A DNA stretch of 6,957 nt from Bacteroidota bacterium (GTDB lineage Bacteria; Bacteroidota; Ignavibacteria; Ignavibacteriales; Melioribacteraceae). Under the pieces are notes generated by a model. That model did no database searches. It was not told where the DNA came from and was given only the letters and a program-made list of their open reading frames with translations. Each line of letters starts with the position of its first letter. The stretch's first letter is position 1. The stretch is taken from NCBI GenBank assembly GCA_023381535.1, contig JAMCSN010000138.1:1-6957 (forward strand), given 5' to 3'. A program made the translations under genes and the position numbers. Positions 1 through 3,824 of this stretch are shown here, piece after piece.

Positions 1-1
1 A

Positions 2-580
2 CTCGACGCAGATTTTTACGCATTCAGCGGGCATAAAGTTTACGGACCAACCGGAATCGGAGTATTGTACGGCAAAACAGAATTTTTGGAAATGATGCCC
101 CCGTATCAAGGCGGCGGAGATATGATTCGAACCGTTACGTTTGAACACACAACATTTGACGACATACCAAGAAAGTTTGAAGCCGGTACTCCGAATATTG
201 CAGGCGGTATCGGTCTCGGCGCAGCGATCGATTATCTAAATCAATTCGACCGTAATGAAATGATCGATCATGAAAAAGATATTCTAAATTATGCAACAGA
301 AGAACTTTTGAAAATAGACGGATTGAGAATAATCGGAACGGCTAAAGAAAAAGCTTCCGTAATCTCTTTCGTGATCGAAGGAATTCATCCTTACGATATC
401 GGAACGATTATAGATACAGACGGAATCGCGATACGCACGGGACATCATTGCACTCAACCTGTGATGCAGCGATTCAACGTTCCGGCAACGGCGCGCGCAT
501 CGTTCGCATTCTACAACACAATGGAAGAAGTTGATAAACTTGTTCTCGGACTTCAAAAAGTAAAGAAGATGTTTGCATGA
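2..580 (+). CDS. sufS: Cysteine desulfurase SufS, C-terminal part (5' truncated by window edge)
   Basis: This is a PLP-dependent cysteine desulfurase that takes sulfur from L-cysteine as an enzyme-bound persulfide and supplies it to SUF Fe-S cluster assembly in the cytoplasm. The frame is open from base 2, so the start lies upstream; about 192 codons of a family length near 405 are present. Visible are the PLP-lysine motif [10 protein letters not shown] (Lys codon at 35-37), the GGGDMI segment near 112-126, and the active-site loop [11 protein letters not shown] with the persulfide-forming Cys at 449-451. The short loop and the HHC context fit SufS (group II) rather than IscS/NifS. The C-terminal end ([21 protein letters not shown]) is also SufS-like. 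The stop codon overlaps the sufT start (ATGA), which indicates translational coupling. No SufE or SufU sulfur acceptor is visible here. Confidence 0.95.
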   Translation, partial: LDADFYAFSGHKVYGPTGIGVLYGKTEFLEMMPPYQGGGDMIRTVTFEHTTFDDIPRKFEAGTPNIAGGIGLGAAIDYLNQFDRNEMIDHEKDILNYATEELLKIDGLRIIGTAKEKASVISFVIEGIHPYDIGTIIDTDGIAIRTGHHCTQPVMQRFNVPATARASFAFYNTMEEVDKLVLGLQKVKKMFA

Positions 581-897
581 GTGCGATTGATAAAGGCGAT
601 TTGGAACAAAGAATAATTTTCATGCTCAAAACTTGTTTTGATCCTGAAATCCCCGTGGATATTTGGGAGCTGGGTTTGATTTATGGAATTAAAATTGACG
701 ACGAAGGAAACGTTTATTTGAAAATGACCTTGACTTCTCCTCACTGTCCTGTTGCCGGAAGTCTTCCACCCGAAGTGAAAGAAAAAGTTAAAAGTGTTAA
801 AGGCGTTAAAGATGTTTATCTCGATCTTGTTTGGGAACCACCCTGGAGTATGGATAAGATGAGTGAAGAAGCAAAGCTGGAACTTGGATTTCTGTAA
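577..897 (+). CDS. sufT: SUF-associated Fe-S maturation protein SufT (DUF59/MIP18 family)
   Basis: A 106-residue MIP18/DUF59-domain protein, a family that helps maturation or delivery of Fe-S clusters to target proteins and is often encoded in suf operons. Family hallmarks are the N-terminal [15 protein letters not shown] block (residues 22-36), the [11 protein letters not shown] block with the conserved Cys57, and the VWEPPW motif (85-90) near the C-terminus. Its length is normal for a stand-alone DUF59 protein. The ATG shares ATGA with the sufS stop, so the two genes are almost certainly co-transcribed and probably translationally coupled. A weak purine run (AAGAAG) inside the end of sufS is the only ribosome-site candidate. 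The alternative is a PaaD-like DUF59 protein of phenylacetate degradation, which the sufS linkage makes unlikely. Confidence 0.93.
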   Translation: MSAIDKGDLEQRIIFMLKTCFDPEIPVDIWELGLIYGIKIDDEGNVYLKMTLTSPHCPVAGSLPPEVKEKVKSVKGVKDVYLDLVWEPPWSMDKMSEEAKLELGFL

Positions 898-928
898 TTC
901 TGAGCCCCGATTTATCGGGACGAAGAAT
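897..928 (+). repeat. Hairpin repeat with CTGAG...CGAAG core (copy 1)
   Basis: This imperfect palindrome begins at the last base of the sufT stop codon. From outside in: ATT (897-899) pairs with AAT (926-928); CTGAG (900-904) faces CGAAG (921-925), giving C-G, T-A, two adjacent G.A mismatches and G-C; then CCCGA (906-910) pairs with TCGGG (915-919) around a four-base loop. No T-run follows, so it is not a classical intrinsic terminator, although it could stabilise the sufST mRNA end or reduce read-through. It shares its core with copies at ~1554-1580 and ~6113-6131, so it is treated as a dispersed repeat. Confidence 0.7.
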
Positions 929-960
929 CTCAAACTAATATGTGTGGTACTAAATTACAA

Positions 961-969
961 AAGGAAAGG
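961..969 (+). promoter_or_regulatory. Ribosome binding site of the bacilliredoxin gene
   Basis: The purine run AAGGAAAGG ends eight bases before the ATG at 978. It is the strongest Shine-Dalgarno-like sequence in the window and fixes the start of the downstream gene. Confidence 0.7.
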
Positions 970-977
970 TAACAATC

Positions 978-1511
978 ATGTTCACTATAAATCAAAAACC
1001 ACCGATTTATGATCCGGAAGCCGTTCAGCCAATGCGGGATGAATTAATCTTCGTCGGATTTGAAGAAGCAACCACTCCGCAAAAGGTTGACGATTATCTT
1101 TCCGTTCAGAATGATCAATCGGTTTTTGTTGTCATAAATTCTGTTTGCGGATGCGCAGCCGGAAGCGCGCGGCCCGCCGCAACGCTTGCGCTTCAGAATA
1201 ATGTCATTCCGGATAAATTGGTAACTGTCTTTGCCGGGCAAGACCGCGATGCGGTTGAGCATTTGAGAGAGAAATATTTAACTGATGTTGCGCCGTCGTC
1301 ACCATTCATGGCGTTATTTAAGAATGGTAAACTTTTGTTCGCTGTACCGCGCTACGCAATTGAAGGCAGAGGTCCGGAAGAAATTGCCGATGACTTAAAA
1401 GCCGCGTTCGAAAAGTTTTGCGGCAATCAAGGTCCGTCTATTTCTCCTGATAAATATGCCGAGCTGGTTCATGCAGTTTCGTGCGGATCGAAAATTCCGT
1501 TGAATAAATGA
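978..1511 (+). CDS. Bacilliredoxin, BrxA/BrxB (YphP/YqiW) family, with C-terminal extension
   Basis: A thioredoxin-fold thiol-disulfide protein of the family that removes bacillithiol from S-bacillithiolated proteins in the cytoplasm. The signature block VINSVCGCAAGSARPAAT contains the CGC active site (Cys57, Cys59). It is followed by VTVFAGQDRDA (82-92), the cis-proline segment PSSPFMALFKNGK (106-118) and RYAIEGR (125-131), all matching the family order. The canonical fold ends around FEKFC (residues 144-148), whereas characterised Bacillus members end near that point at about 145 residues. This protein continues for 29 residues and includes another cysteine, Cys169. It lies 80 bases after sufT and is followed by an Rrf2 regulator, so a role in redox protection of Fe-S assembly is inferred from context. 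Bacillithiol-type thiols are known from Bacillota and, as an N-methyl form, from green sulfur bacteria, which fits this lineage. Confidence 0.9.
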   Translation: MFTINQKPPIYDPEAVQPMRDELIFVGFEEATTPQKVDDYLSVQNDQSVFVVINSVCGCAAGSARPAATLALQNNVIPDKLVTVFAGQDRDAVEHLREKYLTDVAPSSPFMALFKNGKLLFAVPRYAIEGRGPEEIADDLKAAFEKFCGNQGPSISPDKYAELVHAVSCGSKIPLNK

Positions 1512-1553
1512 GCATGAGTATTATAAGAGATTGGATAGAGATTTTCTTGCCCG

Positions 1554-1580
1554 GCTCGGCTGAGCTCGCCGAAGCCGTGC
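1554..1580 (+). repeat. Hairpin repeat with CTGAG...CGAAG core (copy 2)
   Basis: A GC-rich stem-loop in the 105-base gap between the bacilliredoxin and Rrf2 genes. CGG (1557-1559) pairs with CCG (1575-1577), CTGAG (1560-1564) faces CGAAG (1570-1574) with the same two adjacent G.A mismatches, and the loop is CTCGC. Beyond one T.T mismatch the stem extends with GC (1554-1555) and GC (1579-1580). An alternative fold pairs CGGCT (1552-1556) with AGCCG (1573-1577). It is followed by TCTTAATTTC, which is T-rich but not a clean T-tract, so an attenuator or partial terminator before the regulator gene is possible but unproven. Confidence 0.7.
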
Positions 1581-1616
1581 TCTTAATTTCCATGTTGATA
1601 TTTCCTTTGAGATGAC

Positions 1617-2084
1617 ATGAAATTCAGTGCACAAGAAGAATATGGTTTGAGATGTTTACTCCGCATCGCAAAATTTTATGCTGTGGAAAAATCTTTAACT
1701 ATTCCGGAGATCAGCCGTGCGGAAGGATTGAGCGAGCATAACGCGGGAAAAATTTTACGTGTGCTGCGTCTCGGCGGATTGTTGGAAAGCTCACGCGGAC
1801 AAATAGGCGGTTACACATTAACTCGTCCGCCGGAAGAAATTATGGTCGGAGATATTTTAAAAGTTCTCGGCGGAAGATTATTCGACGATTCATTCTGCAA
1901 TACGCATTCCGGCATCGCGGATATTTGCACAAACTCAATCGATTGTTCCGTGCGTTCGCTTTGGAGATTGATTCAAGATTCAGTTGATTCGATTGTGGCA
2001 AAGATGACTTTGAAAGATTTGATGGGCAACGAGAAATTTATGTTCGACTTTACAAGCGGCGGCGGGATAGCAGAACGAAATTGA
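1617..2084 (+). CDS. Rrf2-family transcriptional regulator, probable Fe-S cluster sensor
   Basis: A 155-residue winged-helix regulator of the Rrf2 (IscR/NsrR/RsrR) family. The N-terminus (KFSAQEEYGLRCLLRIA, residues 2-18) is the family opening. The recognition region follows (TIPEISRAEGLSEHNAGKILRVLRLGGLLES, 28-58), with the wing RGQIGGYTLTRPPEEI at 60-75. Cys94, Cys104 and Cys110 form a C-X9-C-X5-C pattern where IscR carries its [2Fe-2S] ligands, so cluster binding is likely; the first spacing is longer than in E. coli IscR. SVRSLW directly after the third Cys also matches the family. Placed 105 bases after the bacilliredoxin gene in the same direction, it is a plausible SUF regulator responding to cluster status. 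The ribosome site is weak (GAG about five bases upstream). No operator could be assigned, since the likely target promoter is outside the window. Confidence 0.9.
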   Translation: MKFSAQEEYGLRCLLRIAKFYAVEKSLTIPEISRAEGLSEHNAGKILRVLRLGGLLESSRGQIGGYTLTRPPEEIMVGDILKVLGGRLFDDSFCNTHSGIADICTNSIDCSVRSLWRLIQDSVDSIVAKMTLKDLMGNEKFMFDFTSGGGIAERN

Positions 2085-2103
2085 ATTCATTTCCCCTCAG
2101 CGA

Positions 2104-2145
2104 CAAATGCCAAATGCCAAATGACTAGTGACAAATGACAGTTGA
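2104..2145. repeat. Tandem heptanucleotide repeat (six units), intergenic
   Basis: Six contiguous 7-base units start at 2104, 2111, 2118, 2125, 2132 and 2139. Every unit fits CNNNTGM, and four contain CAAATG (starting at 2104, 2111, 2118 and 2132). The fourth and sixth units are degenerate but keep the leading C and the TG at positions 5-6, so the period is never broken. The array lies between the convergent Rrf2 and M24 peptidase genes and fills most of their 65-base gap. No convincing terminator hairpin is seen there. Its unit is similar in size and composition to the array at 6041-6075. Confidence 0.8.
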
Positions 2146-2149
2146 CCTT

Positions 2150-3343
2150 TCATTTTAGTATTGCAATAACTTCCCTCTGTCTTTCTCCACCGGTCGAAAT
2201 TACATTTCCATCCTCGGTAATGAAGACGTCGATTTCACTTCTCACACCAAACTCGCCCGGCAAATAAATTCCCGGCTCAATTGAAAATGAAGTCATCGGC
2301 AAAATTAAACGTTCGTCTTTGGTTTCATAATTATCCATGTGAGTGCCGCAGCCGTGTCCGTCGGTTGTTATCGAATGCCCGGTTCGATGAATAAAATATT
2401 TTCCGTATCCGGCATCTGCAATAACTTTGCGCGCAGCATCGTCAACTTGGTAGCCACGGATTTCTTTTTTTGCCGCAAAACTTTCGGAAACAAAATTGAA
2501 TGCCGCATCGCGCGCATCAAAAACGATTTTTGCAATCTTGGAATATTTTTCCGGTACTTCTTTGCCTACGTAGCCGACCCATGTTATATCCGTGTAAACT
2601 CCCGTCGGCGTGTTGGCTTTAGACCAGAAATCCATCAGCACAAAATCGCCGCGATTAATTGCTCTAAAAATTTCTTTTGTCGGTCCGTAATGCGGAACGG
2701 CGGAGTTTTCGTTAACGCTTACGCACGGTTCTCCGTCTGCCCATAAATTTTTGTTTGCCAACTCGCCGAGGATAAATTGCTGAACATCGTACTCGGTAAC
2801 ATTTTCATTGGCGTTGATTCTCTTAGCAATGAAGCCGAACGCCGAATAAACAATCTCGTACAAAGTATTGGCAACCGGAATATTCTCATTGAATTGTTGT
2901 TTCGACCATCTTGCTAAAAAATTTGTGATGAGATTGCCGCTGCTTTTAACCTCTACGCCGAAAGATTTTACGAGTTCAATTGTTCCGGCATCAACTTTTG
3001 CAACGTAAGGATTATCGCTGAGATGAGAATATTCCATAGCAATTGTCGTCGAATCTATCAACGTTTCTTTTAAGCAATTATGCAGCGAAGCATAATCGGC
3101 ATATTCTTTTTTGATGCCCGGTAAAAAGTCAAACTGAAAACTTTCGATAGCGTGAACAATCTTCACCGGTTCACCTTGTCGTGGAATGAAATAGTAAAAT
3201 CTTCTGGTCAAATGAATGTCTTGTTGAAATCCCAACAATTTATGAGCTAAGTCGTTCGATTTTCTGAAATCATACATGAGCCAGCCGTCAAAGTTGTATG
3301 CGTCAAGCTGCTTTTGAATTCCAGTGAGAGTTGTTTTATCCAT
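2150..3343 (-). CDS. M24-family metallopeptidase (Xaa-Pro aminopeptidase/prolidase type)
   Basis: A 397-residue pita-bread-fold peptidase expected to use two divalent metal ions to cleave Xaa-Pro bonds in cytoplasmic peptides. The N-terminal half (about 1-150) is the creatinase-like N-domain; the catalytic domain follows. All five metal ligands are recognisable: Asp238 in LMDFWSK, Asp252 in YTDITWVG, His323 in HRTGHSI, Glu356 in FSIEPGIYLP and Glu370 in VRSEIDVFI. His218 in VPHYGPT matches the conserved substrate-side histidine region. The start is the ATG at 3343-3341, giving MDKTTLTGIQ. A longer frame from a TTG at 3370 is less likely because it would begin within the promoter-like TATATTTG. 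No signal peptide is seen. It is convergent with the Rrf2 gene and divergent from the lipoprotein unit, so it is probably a single-gene transcript. Aminopeptidase P versus prolidase specificity cannot be decided from sequence reading. Confidence 0.92.
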   Translation of the reverse strand: MDKTTLTGIQKQLDAYNFDGWLMYDFRKSNDLAHKLLGFQQDIHLTRRFYYFIPRQGEPVKIVHAIESFQFDFLPGIKKEYADYASLHNCLKETLIDSTTIAMEYSHLSDNPYVAKVDAGTIELVKSFGVEVKSSGNLITNFLARWSKQQFNENIPVANTLYEIVYSAFGFIAKRINANENVTEYDVQQFILGELANKNLWADGEPCVSVNENSAVPHYGPTKEIFRAINRGDFVLMDFWSKANTPTGVYTDITWVGYVGKEVPEKYSKIAKIVFDARDAAFNFVSESFAAKKEIRGYQVDDAARKVIADAGYGKYFIHRTGHSITTDGHGCGTHMDNYETKDERLILPMTSFSIEPGIYLPGEFGVRSEIDVFITEDGNVISTGGERQREVIAILK

Positions 3344-3367
3344 TTTGTATTCCCGAATTATTCTTTT

Positions 3368-3375
3368 CAAATATA
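3368..3375 (-). promoter_or_regulatory. Candidate Bacteroidota-type -7 promoter element (TATATTTG) for the M24 gene
   Basis: On the minus strand TATATTTG exactly fits the TAnnTTTG -7 consensus of Bacteroidota primary sigma factors and ends 24 bases before the ATG at 3343. A -33 TTTG at the usual ~19-base spacing is not present; that region is T-rich instead. It would give a short leader of about 15-20 bases. Confidence 0.45.
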
Positions 3376-3422
3376 GAAATAAAAAAATAGGTTCGCGTTG
3401 CCTTTTGGGTGTGAGCTTTGGC

Positions 3423-3453
3423 TTTGCATGGAATTGACCAATTATTTATCTTG
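3423..3453 (+). promoter_or_regulatory. Candidate promoter for the lipoprotein-protease unit
   Basis: TTTG at 3423-3426 and TATCTTG at 3447-3453 are separated by 20 bases and resemble the Bacteroidota TTTG / TAnnTTTG pair with one base missing in the second box. A sigma70-style reading is also possible (TTGACC at 3434-3439 with TATTAA at 3455-3460), but its 15-base spacer is short. AGGAAA at 3465-3470 is the ribosome site for the ATG at 3476. Confidence 0.3.
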
Positions 3454-3475
3454 CTATTAAATACAGGAAAACAAA

Positions 3476-3814
3476 ATGATATTTAGGAAGATTTTTTTAT
3501 CCATCGTTTTTTTGTTTGGTGTAACCTATTTTGCCGCGTGCAGTTGCAATTGCGGCGATAGTGATTCTCAAAGCAATGCCGTTAAAGGTTATATAGCGGT
3601 TGTGGGAAACGAACCGTTTACCAAGCTAGCTATTCAAACCGACGATAACAAAACTTACATTCTCCAATGCAGCAAAGAATTGCATGATGAACTATGGAAA
3701 CAGCAGGGCAGATATTATGCCGTTCAATACGGCGATGTAAGAAAAGAAGAAGGCATGGATGTGCTAGTAGTTGAAAAAGTTATACCTGTTAAAAAAGAAA
3801 ACCAAACCAAATAA
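3476..3814 (+). CDS. Small lipoprotein with Cys-rich N-terminus, unknown function
   Basis: A 112-residue exported protein. A basic start and hydrophobic core (residues 6-20) lead to FAAC, a lipobox-like site with Cys22 as the probable lipid-bearing residue. The mature protein would begin CSCNCGDSDS, so two more cysteines sit directly after the lipidated one. After this short linker, residues ~37-105 look like a compact beta-rich domain (KGYIAVVG, KLAIQTDDNKTYILQCSKE, GRYYAVQYGDV, MDVLVVEKVIPV). The alternating strand pattern suggests a small OB-like or SH3-like barrel; this is inference from pattern only. It has a good ribosome site (AGGAAA) and sits ten bases upstream of the secreted protease gene, so the two are probably co-transcribed. 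Possible roles such as accessory, inhibitor or anchor for the protease are guesses from linkage. Confidence 0.8.
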   Translation: MIFRKIFLSIVFLFGVTYFAACSCNCGDSDSQSNAVKGYIAVVGNEPFTKLAIQTDDNKTYILQCSKELHDELWKQQGRYYAVQYGDVRKEEGMDVLVVEKVIPVKKENQTK

Positions 3815-3824
3815 GGGTTGAGAT

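Noticed and set aside
553..933. Minus-strand open frame across sufT.
   Set aside because: It has no recognisable protein features and lies opposite a clear sufT gene.
1552..1590. Intrinsic terminator after the bacilliredoxin gene.
   Set aside because: The stem is strong, but the following bases are not a clean T-tract and the sequence matches the dispersed repeat core, so it was listed as a repeat with possible attenuation.
2339..2746. Plus-strand open frame opposite the M24 gene.
   Set aside because: Its translation has no family features, and the minus-strand frame holds all five M24 metal ligands, so it is a shadow.
3344..3370. N-terminal extension of the M24 peptidase from a TTG at 3370.
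   Set aside because: The added nine residues are not family-like, the codon overlaps a TATATTTG promoter-like element, and an ATG at 3343 gives the normal start.
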